DNA of 64,000 nucleotides, taken from Phocaeicola_A sp045647865 (GTDB taxonomy: Bacteria > Bacteroidota > Bacteroidia > Bacteroidales > Bacteroidaceae). The position numbers and the translations under genes are program-made. The DNA is taken from assembly GCA_045647865.1 (NCBI GenBank), contig JAZRMW010000002.1, positions 62,001-126,000 on the forward strand, written 5' to 3'. The notes beneath the pieces were generated by a model that saw nothing but the letters and a program-made list of their open reading frames with translations, ran no database searches and had not been told where the DNA came from. Shown piece after piece: positions 35,487-44,099 of the stretch (positions within the stretch are counted from its first letter, which is position 1; each line of letters opens with the position of its first letter).

Positions 35487-35933
35487 ATGGAAATCATTTT
35501 GAAAGAAGACGTACAAGGTTTGGGTTACAAGAACGACATCGTAACCGTTAAGTCTGGCTACGGCCGTAACTATCTTATTCCTACCGGAAAGGCTGTCATC
35601 GCTTCACCCGCTGCCAAGAAAATGTTGGCTGAGGACTTGAAGCAGCGCGCTCATAAGTTGGCTAAGATCAAGGCTGACGCTGAGGCTTTGGCTGCTCAGT
35701 TGGCAGAAGTTTCATTGACTATCGCTACTAAGGTTAGTGCTACTGGCACAATCTTCGGTTCTGTAGGTAATATTCAGATTGCAGAAGAACTCCAGAAGTT
35801 GGGTCACAACATTGATCGTAAGATCATCGTTGTTGGTGCAGTGAAGGAAGTTGGTTCTTACAAGGCAACTGTTAAGCTCCACAAGGAAGTATCTGTTGAG
35901 ATTCCTTTCGAAGTTGTTGCAGAAGCTGAATAA
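35487..35933 (+). CDS. rplI: 50S ribosomal protein bL9
   Basis: The 148-residue protein begins MEIILKEDVQGLGYKNDIV, with the N-terminal rRNA-binding domain (VKSGYGRNYLIPTGKAVIA), a long connecting helix (about 45-75) and the C-terminal domain with GTIFGSVGNIQIAEEL. bL9 binds near the L1 stalk base and helps keep the reading frame. It ends the operon and is followed by a terminator 25 bp downstream. Confidence 0.98.
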   Translation: MEIILKEDVQGLGYKNDIVTVKSGYGRNYLIPTGKAVIASPAAKKMLAEDLKQRAHKLAKIKADAEALAAQLAEVSLTIATKVSATGTIFGSVGNIQIAEELQKLGHNIDRKIIVVGAVKEVGSYKATVKLHKEVSVEIPFEVVAEAE

Positions 35934-35958
35934 TCTTCATAACTTAATATAAATAAGG

Positions 35959-35985
35959 GGCATATCGTAAGATATGCCTTTTTTT
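35959..35985 (+). terminator. Intrinsic terminator of the rpsF operon
   Basis: GGCATATC (35959-35966) and GATATGCC (35971-35978) enclose a GTAA tetraloop, followed by seven T. Confidence 0.88.
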
Positions 35986-36300
35986 GTGTTTATTGGTGGG
36001 CAAGCACTTTGTGAAAGTATGTTCAATACGATTGAATAACTTGCCATATCTTGCTAAATATTAGTATTTTAACGGATGTAATGATGTGTTCCTATACTCT
36101 TTTGTTATAGGTGTTAAAAAGATTTGTAATCGGAATAACTACTGTTCAGTAAAAGTAAGTTAATCGCTCTTTGAAACAATAGAAAAATAGTCTATTAAGT
36201 AGATTTTAAAAATATTGGTGTCCGATAAAATGAAAATTGAGATTCTATTGAATTGAAAAAAGTGATTTAATAAAAAGATTTCAGGCGAATGAAAACGGAA
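35986..36300. other. AT-rich gap without a recognisable gene
   Basis: No frame longer than a few codons with a sensible start is seen on either strand, and no promoter with both boxes is found. It is AT-rich with short A/T runs. A decayed insertion-sequence end is possible but I cannot support it. Confidence 0.4.
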
Positions 36301-36338
36301 AAGGCATGTGGTTCATATCCGAACTACATGCCTTTTTT
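36301..36338. terminator. Bidirectional terminator for the zinc metallopeptidase gene
   Basis: GGCATGTGGTTC (36303-36314) pairs with GAACTACATGCC (36321-36332, one G-U pair), with T6 on the plus and T4 on the minus strand. It most simply ends the minus-strand gene that stops at 36421. Confidence 0.7.
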
Positions 36339-36420
36339 GTTGTTTATTATCGGGAACCAATATAAACAAACTTAAGTGACTTCATACACACTTAAGGGGG
36401 GGGGCTATCCGACAAGTTCC

Positions 36421-37101
36421 TTAATCACGTCGTCCCATGTAAATCATTACGTAATAGACAAGAGTGGCCAATGAACTGATGGCGGCTACCACGTAAGTGT
36501 AGGCTGCAGACTTGAGGGCATCACGAGCTTGTGTCTGGTTGCGCGAGGTGGTGATACCAGCACGGTTGAGCCATACAAGGGCACGTCGGCTTGCATCAAT
36601 TTCTACGGGTAGGGTGATGAAACTGAACAGGGTAGTGCAGGCAAAGAGAATGATACCAATTAACAGGATTTGGGGGAATGTCTGAATGAGCAGGATGCCG
36701 GCAAGCAGAATCCAAGATATCCAGTGCGAAGTAGCTGATACGACAGGCACAAGAGCCGAACGCATCTTCAACGGGCTGTAGGCCACGGCATGTTGTACGG
36801 CATGACCACATTCGTGAGCAGCAACAGCGGCTGCGGCAACACTATCGCTGAGATAGACACCCTCACTGAGGTTGACGGTTTTGTTCGTGGGTTTGTAGTG
36901 GTCGGTCAGCTGGCCAGGAGTGCTGATGACACGCACATCGTAGATGCCATTGTCACGCAACATTTTTTCGGCCACTTCGCGGCCGGTCATACCATTGCCC
37001 AAAGGGATGCGTGAATATTTCTTGAACTTGTTGTTCAAGTTAGCTTGTACAAGATAGCTGGCAAGGGCTATCGCAATGAAAATAATCCAATAGGTTGACA
37101 T
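36421..37101 (-). CDS. Membrane zinc metallopeptidase, YugP-like (Peptidase_Zn_neutral_2)
   Basis: The 226-residue protein has an N-terminal membrane helix (about 4-20), a cytoplasm-side catalytic segment with AAHECGHAVQHA (His-96, Glu-97 and His-100 form HExxH), and three or four C-terminal helices (about 115-165 and 200-220). The order TPGQLTDHYKPTNKTVNLSEGVY before the active site is typical of the family. Substrates are unknown; a role in membrane protein quality control is inferred from the topology. The gene has its own -7 box just downstream of the purA terminator. Confidence 0.88.
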   Translation of the reverse strand: MSTYWIIFIAIALASYLVQANLNNKFKKYSRIPLGNGMTGREVAEKMLRDNGIYDVRVISTPGQLTDHYKPTNKTVNLSEGVYLSDSVAAAAVAAHECGHAVQHAVAYSPLKMRSALVPVVSATSHWISWILLAGILLIQTFPQILLIGIILFACTTLFSFITLPVEIDASRRALVWLNRAGITTSRNQTQARDALKSAAYTYVVAAISSLATLVYYVMIYMGRRD

Positions 37102-37167
37102 AACTTTTTCTGTTTTTATTATTGGTTAATTATTATTGATTTGCTTGATAAAGAACAATTGCAGTGC

Positions 37168-37175
37168 CAAAAGTA
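37168..37175 (-). promoter_or_regulatory. -7 box for the zinc metallopeptidase gene
   Basis: The minus strand reads TACTTTTG followed by GC and directly abuts the purA terminator. The start codon is 67 bp downstream. Confidence 0.55.
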
Positions 37176-37178
37176 ATG

Positions 37179-37216
37179 AAAAGCGGTGGATGAAGTGCAT
37201 CATCCACCGCTTTTTT
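37179..37216. terminator. Terminator downstream of purA
   Basis: A perfect 15-bp stem (37179-37193 with 37200-37214) encloses a 6-nt loop, with T runs on both strands. On the minus strand it lies about 130 bp after the purA stop. Confidence 0.85.
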
Positions 37217-37345
37217 GTCTTATTATAACATTCGTTATTATTCGTAAGTAGTACATCTGACAGAAAGGCAGATGTGAACTACATACTACTAATCTTTTGT
37301 CCGAATGGTTCACTAGTTACCCATAGCTGGCAACTGGTATCTTTC

Positions 37346-38620
37346 TCACTCCTCTGTGTAGCGTACGATTGTCTGTTCGCGGTCGGGACCGATAGAGATA
37401 ATCTTGATGGGAGTTTCCAACTCTTCCTCGAGGAATGAAACGTAAGCGTTGAACTCTTCGGGGAATTCTGCTTCGTCAGTCATGCGAGTCATGTCGGTCT
37501 TCCATCCGGGCAATTCTACATAGATGGGTTCGACACCCTCAGTGATGTCGTAGGGGAAGTAGTCAATCTCTTCACCATTTACCTTATAAGCTACGCAGGC
37601 CTTGATGGTTTCGAACTGATCGAGAACATCGCTCTTCATCATGATCAGTTGGGTGACACCATTCACCATGATGGCGTATTTCAAGGCTACGAGGTCGATC
37701 CATCCACAACGACGTTCACGTCCGGTCACAGCTCCATATTCGTGTCCGAGGTCGCGGATTGTTTTTCCTGTCTCATCGAATAATTCGGTAGGGAAAGGAC
37801 CGCTACCTACGCGGGTACAATAGGCCTTCATAATACCGAATACATTACCTATTTTGTTGGGGCCAATACCTAAACCTGTGCAGGCACCGGCACAAGTAGT
37901 ATTGGATGAAGTAACGAAGGGGTATGAACCGAAATCGACATCAAGCAAAGTTCCTTGTGCGCCTTCGCAGAGCACACTCTTACCTTCCTTGAGGTAACCA
38001 TTGATTTCATGTTCACTATCTACCAAGGGGAATTCGCGCAAGTAAGCAACACCTGCGAGGAATGCCTCTTCCATCTCAGTGATGTCATAGGTGTAGTTGA
38101 GACTTTTGAGAATTGCTTCATGGCGAGCTTTGGCTTTACCATAGATTTCGTCAAAGTTGGGTGAGAGAATATCACCTACACGTACACCTGTACGGCTAAT
38201 TTTATCAGTATAAGTCGGACCGATACCCTTACCGGTAGTTCCAACTTTTGCATCACCCTTAGCTGCTTCATAAGCTGCGTCCAACACGCGGTGCGTGGGT
38301 AGAATAAGGTGAGCTTTCTTGGAAATGTGCAGGCGTTCCTTCAACGGATGTCCTGATGCTTCGAGTGCTTCGGCCTCAGCTTTAAACAGGGCTGGGTCGA
38401 GTACGACCCCGTTACCGATGAGGTTTACTTTGTCACCTTGGAAAATACCTGAAGGAATAGAACGGAGCACATACTTCTGTCCTTCGAACTCAAGTGTGTG
38501 TCCGGCATTGGGGCCGCCTTGAAAGCGGGCTACCACGTCGTAGTTGGGAGTCAACACGTCCACAACTTTACCTTTACCTTCGTCGCCCCATTGGAGGCCT
38601 AACAAAACATCTACTTTCAT
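37346..38620 (-). CDS. purA: Adenylosuccinate synthetase
   Basis: PurA makes adenylosuccinate from IMP, aspartate and GTP, the first step from IMP to AMP. The 424-residue protein starts MKVDVLLGLQWGDEGKGKVVD with the P-loop-like GDEGKGK and catalytic Asp. It has GGPNAGHTL with the catalytic His, KVGTTGKGIGPTYTDKI, and VTGRERRCGWIDLVALKYA. The length and motif order are those of the family. It lies 33 bp after the fur-family gene on the same strand and is probably co-transcribed with it. Confidence 0.98.
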   Translation of the reverse strand: MKVDVLLGLQWGDEGKGKVVDVLTPNYDVVARFQGGPNAGHTLEFEGQKYVLRSIPSGIFQGDKVNLIGNGVVLDPALFKAEAEALEASGHPLKERLHISKKAHLILPTHRVLDAAYEAAKGDAKVGTTGKGIGPTYTDKISRTGVRVGDILSPNFDEIYGKAKARHEAILKSLNYTYDITEMEEAFLAGVAYLREFPLVDSEHEINGYLKEGKSVLCEGAQGTLLDVDFGSYPFVTSSNTTCAGACTGLGIGPNKIGNVFGIMKAYCTRVGSGPFPTELFDETGKTIRDLGHEYGAVTGRERRCGWIDLVALKYAIMVNGVTQLIMMKSDVLDQFETIKACVAYKVNGEEIDYFPYDITEGVEPIYVELPGWKTDMTRMTDEAEFPEEFNAYVSFLEEELETPIKIISIGPDREQTIVRYTEE

Positions 38621-38653
38621 GTTTCTTAAATATAAAATGTATGTTTGTATGAT

Positions 38654-39127
38654 TTATTTTTTATTCAATTGCTTACGTTTCTTGGCATTGATACATTTGC
38701 GGCACGTACCATATATATAGAGAGAATAGTGAGACATTTGGAAACGTTTCATGGGGGAACTGGCAATGATGCGTTGTAATTCATTATTAGGCATTTCCGT
38801 CACCTGTCCGCACTCGGTGCAGATAAGATGGTGGTGTGTGTCCACATTATAGCTGCGTTCATATTGGGAAGAATTTCCAAATTGATGTTTGATGACAAGT
38901 TTGGCATCAAGCAGCAATTCTATCGTATTGTAGAGGGTTGCGCGGCTGACGCGGAAGTGCTCTTGGTTAAGCAACTTGTCATGAAGAGTTTCCATGCTGA
39001 AATGTCCCTTGATGGAGTAGATAGCATCGAGTATAGCAAATCGTTCGGAAGTCTTACGATGTCCGTTCTGTCTCAAATACTCTGTAAGAGTCTGTTTTAC
39101 AGCTTCTTTTAAATCTTCTTTCTCCAT
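38654..39127 (-). CDS. Fur-family metal-responsive repressor
   Basis: The 157-residue protein has the Fur winged helix (GHRKTSERFAILDAIYSIKGHFSMETLHDKL, VSRATLYNTIELLLDAKLVI) followed by the metal-sensing part with THHHLICTECG and a second CxxC, GTCRKCINAK. The two CxxC pairs form the structural zinc site, and the HHH stretch with downstream His/Glu forms the sensory site. It could be Fur, Zur or PerR; the sequence does not decide. It precedes purA by 33 bp. A -33/-7 promoter lies directly upstream. Confidence 0.93.
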   Translation of the reverse strand: MEKEDLKEAVKQTLTEYLRQNGHRKTSERFAILDAIYSIKGHFSMETLHDKLLNQEHFRVSRATLYNTIELLLDAKLVIKHQFGNSSQYERSYNVDTHHHLICTECGQVTEMPNNELQRIIASSPMKRFQMSHYSLYIYGTCRKCINAKKRKQLNKK

Positions 39128-39145
39128 TTTAGCGAACTAACGGAA

Positions 39146-39176
39146 CAAAGTTAAGCCTTTTTAGTGGAATAGGAAA
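39146..39176 (-). promoter_or_regulatory. Promoter of the fur-family gene and purA
   Basis: On the minus strand TTTC (39173-39176), 19 bp, then TAACTTTG (39146-39153). Confidence 0.65.
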
Positions 39177-39208
39177 GATTTTTAGCAAGAAAAATCTCTT
39201 TTGGAATG

Positions 39209-39877
39209 TTATTCAACGATTTCATCCTCCAATTGTTGACGGATACTCATCTCGTACTTGTTCTTACCTTTTCCCAAGGATGAGGTGGCCTTAAGTGCCG
39301 CTTGAGCTTGTCTCTTTCCTAAACGGACGTACATACGCAGGGCGGTGAGGGCAGCTTGGGCGGGGCGATTGAGTTCTTGTCCATTGTTTAGAGTGGCAAT
39401 GGCTTGGTCGAGAAACTCATTTTCGGCACGCTCGTTCAAATACCGTCCTTTCATGAAGAGGCGGGCAAGAGTGAGAAAACCACAGACTTGGAAGTATTCG
39501 CGTTCGTCGGCCATCCATTGAAAGGCTTTAATGGAGGCATATGGCAGATATTGGAAAAGATTCATGCAGAGCAATTCGGCTATCTCTGGTTGGCGAATGT
39601 CCTCTACCCAAATGTCGGCTATCTCCGGAAGAAATGTTTCGACAGGCTGGAGCAGTGTGGCCAGTATCTTGCATTCGCGAATGTTCTCCTTCCATAATTC
39701 TCCTGCGAGGGAATGATTTTTTTCATACCCAAGAGCAATTTCTTTCAGGCGAGGGAGTTCGATACCGAAATTGAGTCTGTAATCCAAGCCTTTTTCGCGC
39801 ATACTATGTGAAGCAACTCCATTCATGAAGAGACGAAATTGCGCTTTAATTTCTCGGATGGTGTCGTTAGTGTCCAT
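39209..39877 (-). CDS. AlkD-like HEAT-repeat protein (DNA alkylation repair family)
   Basis: The 222-residue, mostly helical protein has no signal peptide. It begins with an IKAQFRLFMNGVASHSMREKG segment and continues with repeated helix pairs: LWKENIRECKILATLL, FLPEIADIWVEDIRQPEIAELLCMNLFQYL, then AFQWMADEREYFQVCGFLTLARLF. This resembles the HEAT-repeat AlkC/AlkD glycosylase superfamily, which removes bulky or positively charged alkylated bases without base flipping. I cannot confirm the catalytic Asp and Trp residues by eye, so a non-enzymatic HEAT protein is possible. It lies 81 bp upstream of the fur gene on the same strand and may be transcribed separately. Confidence 0.7.
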   Translation of the reverse strand: MDTNDTIREIKAQFRLFMNGVASHSMREKGLDYRLNFGIELPRLKEIALGYEKNHSLAGELWKENIRECKILATLLQPVETFLPEIADIWVEDIRQPEIAELLCMNLFQYLPYASIKAFQWMADEREYFQVCGFLTLARLFMKGRYLNERAENEFLDQAIATLNNGQELNRPAQAALTALRMYVRLGKRQAQAALKATSSLGKGKNKYEMSIRQQLEDEIVE

Positions 39878-39907
39878 AAATATATGGATAATATTGTATA
39901 GAAATCA

Positions 39908-39982
39908 TTTTTTAGACGCGGATGACGCAGATTTATTGTCCTTAAGAATTATGAACTATCCGTGTTGTCCGCGTCTAAAAAA
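39908..39982. repeat. Dispersed TTTTTTAGACGCGGAT hairpin element
   Basis: Arms 39908-39932 and 39958-39982 form an imperfect 25-bp stem (TTTTTTAGACGCGGA outer part perfect) with an AT-rich loop. T6 on the outside of each arm means it could act as a terminator on both strands. Same family as 58107 and 42103. Confidence 0.75.
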
Positions 39983-39993
39983 TCAAATGAAGA

Positions 39994-42036
39994 TTAGTTA
40001 CGATATGGCAAATTGGCATACTCATTACTATAGCGTAGCATTTGCTCGGCATAACCTTCGGTGTAATCGATAGTCACGTCGGTGATATTGCCCTCAGCAT
40101 CGGTAATGGCTGTATAGACAGGGTTGATGAATCCCTTGTAGGGAGCCAAGTTGAGTTTCTTGTAGCGATCGAGGATTTCGGCATGAAGTGTGGGATCAAT
40201 CTTCACAGCATAATTCTCTACGATGTCACGTGCAGCATTGAAATCACCCTCAGACTTGATGCGCTGAATTTCGGCAAGCAACTGACCAAAGAGGTCGCGG
40301 AGCTTCTTGTAGTCGTTCACCTGCACATAAGTCTTGCCGTCCTTCTTCACGAATTCAACTACCTTATCAGCTGCACCTTTTTCCATGGCCCAACGAGCAA
40401 TAAGGGCACGATTACGCATGTGAGCCTCCTCGATGTTATTGCCCAATTCGATGCGGACAAGCTGTGTCATAAGGCCGTTCATCATATAGCTATAGTATTG
40501 AGCTTTATATGCTTCAGCATCAGGAGTAAGTCCAAGTTCAACCAACTTTTCGTCTGCCAAGTAGTAAAGGCCAAAGAGGTCTGCACGAGCTTCTTCGATG
40601 GTTGAGCCATAAGCCTTCAGTGTATCAGGATCAACGCCAGGGAGTAATTTGCCTGAGCCATGACCGAGACACTCATGGAGATCAGTGTGGAGGTTGTCAG
40701 TGATGTCACCGTAGGTTTCCATCAACTTGATTTCAGCAGGACTGATGACAAACTCTTGAGCGAATCCGTTGCCGCGTGCAGCTTTACTATAGGCATCGGT
40801 CAAGTTTCCGATAGTCACAGATTTAGAGCCGTGAACACTACGAATCCAATTGGAATTGGGCAAATTGATACCAATGGCGGTTGCGGGATAGAGATCGCCA
40901 CCGAGAATAGCAGCGGTGATAACCTTGGCGCTCACGCCTTTTACGGTTTCTTTCTTGAAGCGTGCATCTACGGGTGAGTTATCTTCGAACCATTGAGCAT
41001 TGGAGCTGATGGTTTCGGTACGCTTAGTGGCTTCCATGTCCTTGAAATTAACGATAGACTCCCAACTTGCCTTCATGCCGAGGGGGTCACCGTAGCTCTC
41101 GGTGAAGCAATTTACAAAGTCGATGCGTGAATCAAGATCTTTCACCCACTCAATCGCGTAGGCATCAAAGGTCTTCAAGTCACCATCGTGATAGAATTGA
41201 AGGAGTTTTTCGATAACGGCTTTCTGTTGGTCGTTCTCAGCTACAGATTTGGCTTTTTCCAACCAATAAACAATCTTTTCGATTGCTTCAGTATAAAGGC
41301 CACCAACTTTCCAAACCTTTTCTTGCACCTTACCATTCTCTTTTACGAGGCGACTATTCATACCAAACATTACGGGTTGTGCATCATTGGGATCCTTCAT
41401 TTTTGCATAGAAGTCTTCAGCTTCCTTCTGAGTCACACCGGCATAGTAGTTACAGGCAGAAGTGAGCAGGAGGTCTTCACCATCAGCCTGATTGACACGT
41501 TTTGGCATGATTGTGGGATCAAAAATAATGGGGAAGATTTCGTCACACAACTGGTCAACCGTCTGACCATCAGCTAAGGGGAGTTTAGAAGCGTCAACCG
41601 TTTTCAGCGCAGCGCGGAAAAAATCAGGAGTGAAGCCTGGGATGAATTTTTCGCATCCATAGTGATGATGGATACCGTTAGAAAACCATACGCGTTTCAA
41701 ATAAGTTTCCATACTTTTGAAGTTTTCATCAGCCTTGTCACCCTGGAAATCTGTATAAACGGTTTCCAACATTTTACGGATAGTGAGGTTATACTTTCCG
41801 TTTTGGTCAAAAAGGATGTCGCGTCCTTCAAGTGCGGCTTCCGAAAGATAATAAACCAACTCTTTTTGTTTCAAAGTCAGTTCTTCGAAACCATGCACCT
41901 TATAGCGCAACATTTGCAGGTCGGCAAACTGTTCGTCGTTGTACTTGAAGTCATCGGCAACTTCCTTGCTTGTTGGGGCATTGCATGCGGTCAGCATTGT
42001 AGCAATCATTGTCAATTGGATAAATTTGTTCTTCAT
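39994..42036 (-). CDS. Dipeptidyl peptidase III (M49) lipoprotein
   Basis: The 680-residue protein starts with a lipoprotein signal (MIATMLTAC, Cys-18). M49 enzymes remove dipeptides from the N-terminus of short peptides. The zinc site is HECLGH (about 453-458), the bacterial form of the HExxGH motif, with the third ligand Glu in EEARADLFGLYY about 22 residues later. The upper-lobe segments NLPNSNWIRSVHGSKSV and YGDPLGMKASWESIVN are also typical. Bacteroides thetaiotaomicron has a close structural relative of similar size. Outer-membrane or periplasmic anchoring suggests a role in using external peptides. It is flanked by two dispersed hairpins. Confidence 0.93.
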   Translation of the reverse strand: MKNKFIQLTMIATMLTACNAPTSKEVADDFKYNDEQFADLQMLRYKVHGFEELTLKQKELVYYLSEAALEGRDILFDQNGKYNLTIRKMLETVYTDFQGDKADENFKSMETYLKRVWFSNGIHHHYGCEKFIPGFTPDFFRAALKTVDASKLPLADGQTVDQLCDEIFPIIFDPTIMPKRVNQADGEDLLLTSACNYYAGVTQKEAEDFYAKMKDPNDAQPVMFGMNSRLVKENGKVQEKVWKVGGLYTEAIEKIVYWLEKAKSVAENDQQKAVIEKLLQFYHDGDLKTFDAYAIEWVKDLDSRIDFVNCFTESYGDPLGMKASWESIVNFKDMEATKRTETISSNAQWFEDNSPVDARFKKETVKGVSAKVITAAILGGDLYPATAIGINLPNSNWIRSVHGSKSVTIGNLTDAYSKAARGNGFAQEFVISPAEIKLMETYGDITDNLHTDLHECLGHGSGKLLPGVDPDTLKAYGSTIEEARADLFGLYYLADEKLVELGLTPDAEAYKAQYYSYMMNGLMTQLVRIELGNNIEEAHMRNRALIARWAMEKGAADKVVEFVKKDGKTYVQVNDYKKLRDLFGQLLAEIQRIKSEGDFNAARDIVENYAVKIDPTLHAEILDRYKKLNLAPYKGFINPVYTAITDAEGNITDVTIDYTEGYAEQMLRYSNEYANLPYRN

Positions 42037-42102
42037 TATATGTGTTAATTGTTAGTTATGATGTCGTAGAAACAGGAGTAAACAGCGTATCCTTTAGACA
42101 CA

Positions 42103-42173
42103 GATGACGCGGGTAACGCGGATATGTCTTAGCCTGCTGGCCATAATCACTTATCTGCGTCATCCGCGTTATC
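42103..42173. repeat. Dispersed GATGACGCGGGTAACGCGGAT hairpin
   Basis: Arms 42103-42123 and 42153-42173 pair over 21 nt with mostly G-U differences. The element lies in the gap between the AraC-type gene and DPP III. Confidence 0.7.
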
Positions 42174-42203
42174 AGTATCAGAAAGAATCAATCGCTTTTT
42201 TAA

Positions 42204-42749
42204 TTAGCTATTTTTTCTAGGTCTTCCGACTTTTCCAGTAGTTTTCTTGGTCTTTACCTTTTTATCCTTGTCCTTCTCTTTCTTATCACTCTTCTCCAAA
42301 TTTCTCTTTCTGAAGCTATTGGGTGTTTCTCCCATATTCTTATAGAAAGCGGCATAGAAAGACTGACGGTTGGCAAAGCCCACCATTGCACTGATTTCCT
42401 CTACGTTCTTGTCTTCGTAACGTTTGTCTGCCAAATAGTGAGCAGCATCTTTTACGCGATATTCATTCAAGAGGCAAGAATAATTCATACCGAAACGCGA
42501 ATTGACAACAGCAGAAAGGTAGCGTGTATTGGTATTCAATTCCTTAGCCAATTCCTTGGCTGAATAGTCAGGATCTTTATACTTCTTCTGCACGACAACG
42601 ATGTTAAGAATCTTGTCATACAATTCGTCGGCCAATTCTGCACGGATTAAGGAACGATAAGCAGCTTCCTTTGGTTTCCGGTCACGGATATTGTAGGGTT
42701 TCTTCTTTTCAACCATTACTTCTTCATTTTTGTTTTCCAAGTCACTCAT
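42204..42749 (-). CDS. AraC-type HTH regulator with lysine-rich AT-hook tail
   Basis: The 181-residue protein has an AraC-like double helix-turn-helix at about 55-150: YSAKELAKELNTNTRYLSAVVN, then NVEEISAMVGFANRQSFYAAFYKNMGETP, and NSFRKRN at the end. There is no ligand-binding domain. After about residue 155 the chain is almost only Lys, Asp and Thr, ending GKVGRPRKNS, whose GRP core with flanking basic residues is the AT-hook minor-groove motif. A nucleoid- or AT-DNA-targeted regulator is inferred. It has its own promoter and is not in an operon with the leucine genes. Confidence 0.85.
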   Translation of the reverse strand: MSDLENKNEEVMVEKKKPYNIRDRKPKEAAYRSLIRAELADELYDKILNIVVVQKKYKDPDYSAKELAKELNTNTRYLSAVVNSRFGMNYSCLLNEYRVKDAAHYLADKRYEDKNVEEISAMVGFANRQSFYAAFYKNMGETPNSFRKRNLEKSDKKEKDKDKKVKTKKTTGKVGRPRKNS

Positions 42750-42788
42750 ATTACACAGTTTTTTGATGATTGCATTAATTTAACGGTA

Positions 42789-42820
42789 CAAATTTCTTTC
42801 TTTTTTTTCATATTTGCAAA
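42789..42820 (-). promoter_or_regulatory. Promoter of the AraC-type regulator gene
   Basis: On the minus strand TTTG (42817-42820), 20 bp, GAAATTTG (42789-42796); one mismatch to TAnnTTTG. Confidence 0.55.
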
Positions 42821-42918
42821 TAAATTTGGAAAAAAGGTAAAATCCTTTATCGTAAATTCATCGTAAAGAGTAATAAGTGACAGAAAAAAGAAAAAAAAGG
42901 CATTCAGTCTGCTTCCCT

Positions 42919-43983
42919 TTACATTTTCTGAGAGATGTAATCCACTATCCATTCCCCGACCTCTTTCGTACCGTACTTTGCATCGCCTTCCACTTGGATT
43001 TCGGGGGTACGGACATGGGCATCCAATGAAGCATCTACGGCTTCGCGAATGAGTGTTCCCTCTTCCTTGAGGTTAAAATATTCGAAAAGCATGGCTACGG
43101 AGAGTACTTGTGCCAGCGGGTTGGCAATATTCAATCCTTTCGCTTGTGGCCAAGAGCCGTGGATGGGTTCAAAGACGGGTGTACTCTCACCAGTGGAGGC
43201 AGAAGGGAGAAGTCCCATCGAACCGCTAATGACAGAACCTTCATCTGTAAGGATGTCGCCAAAGGTGTTTTCCGTTACCATCACATCGAAGAATGTCGGT
43301 TCTTGTATCATGCGCATGGCGGCATTGTCCACGTACATGTAGTCGGTAGTTACTTCGGGGTATTGGGGAGCCATTTCTTGTGCAATCTGCCTCCACAGGC
43401 GTGACGACGCAAGCACATTGGCCTTGTCCACTACAGTGAGGTGTTTGCGGCGTTTCATGGCATATTCGAAACCAACTTTGAGGATGCGTTCAATCTCCGG
43501 ACGGGTGTAGTAGTTGGTGTCGTATGCTTTGTCATTGTCCTGATACTTCTCTCCAAAATACATGCCGCCCGTTAATTCACGGATACAGATGAAATCGGCA
43601 TTCTCTACCAATTCTGCACGCAAGGGAGACTTGTGGATGAGACATTTGAATGTCTGTACGGGACGGATATTCGCAAAGAGGCCAAGCCGCTTGCGCATAG
43701 CCAAAAGACCTTGTTCGGGACGCACTTTGGCCATGGGATCGTTGTCGAATTTCGGGTCGCCCACGGCGGAGAAGAGTACCGCATCGGCTCGCTTACACAC
43801 TTGATATGTTTCTTCAGGGAAAGGATCGCCGACCTTATCAATGGCATCGGCTCCACAGATGGCATATTCATAGGTTACCTGATGTCCGAATTTCTCACAT
43901 ACGGCGGTCATTACATCTACTCCTACAGAGGATATTTCGGGGCCGATACCGTCACCGGCCAATACAGCGATTTTCAGGTTCAT
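42919..43983 (-). CDS. leuB: 3-isopropylmalate dehydrogenase
   Basis: LeuB oxidises and decarboxylates 3-isopropylmalate with NAD, the third step of leucine synthesis. I chose ATG 43983 (MNLKIAVLAGDGIGPEI), the standard start; an in-frame ATG at 43995 would add MPNI. The 354 residues show the GDGIGPE opening, RPEQGLLAMRKRLGLFANIRP, the RELTGG-YFGE motif, the catalytic YVDNAAMRMI, and GSMGLLPSAS...PIHGSWPQAKG. Last gene of the leucine operon, 116 bp after leuA2. That gap shows no terminator or promoter. Confidence 0.96.
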   Translation of the reverse strand: MNLKIAVLAGDGIGPEISSVGVDVMTAVCEKFGHQVTYEYAICGADAIDKVGDPFPEETYQVCKRADAVLFSAVGDPKFDNDPMAKVRPEQGLLAMRKRLGLFANIRPVQTFKCLIHKSPLRAELVENADFICIRELTGGMYFGEKYQDNDKAYDTNYYTRPEIERILKVGFEYAMKRRKHLTVVDKANVLASSRLWRQIAQEMAPQYPEVTTDYMYVDNAAMRMIQEPTFFDVMVTENTFGDILTDEGSVISGSMGLLPSASTGESTPVFEPIHGSWPQAKGLNIANPLAQVLSVAMLFEYFNLKEEGTLIREAVDASLDAHVRTPEIQVEGDAKYGTKEVGEWIVDYISQKM

Positions 43984-44099
43984 AATATTGGGCATGTTTT
44001 TATTTGTTACACATTATATATACGTCATTCTCAATTTCAGTTGAAGAAATGCAGACGATTCATTCCCTGCCATACAGTGAGGGGCAAGGAGGTCCTGTC

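Noticed and set aside
36070..36300. Decayed insertion sequence
   Set aside because: The AT-rich text is reminiscent of IS ends, but no terminal repeats, target duplication or transposase fragment could be seen.
35986..36338. Noncoding RNA ending in the hairpin at 36301
   Set aside because: The hairpin has T runs on both strands and most simply ends the minus-strand metallopeptidase gene; no complete plus-strand promoter was found in the gap.
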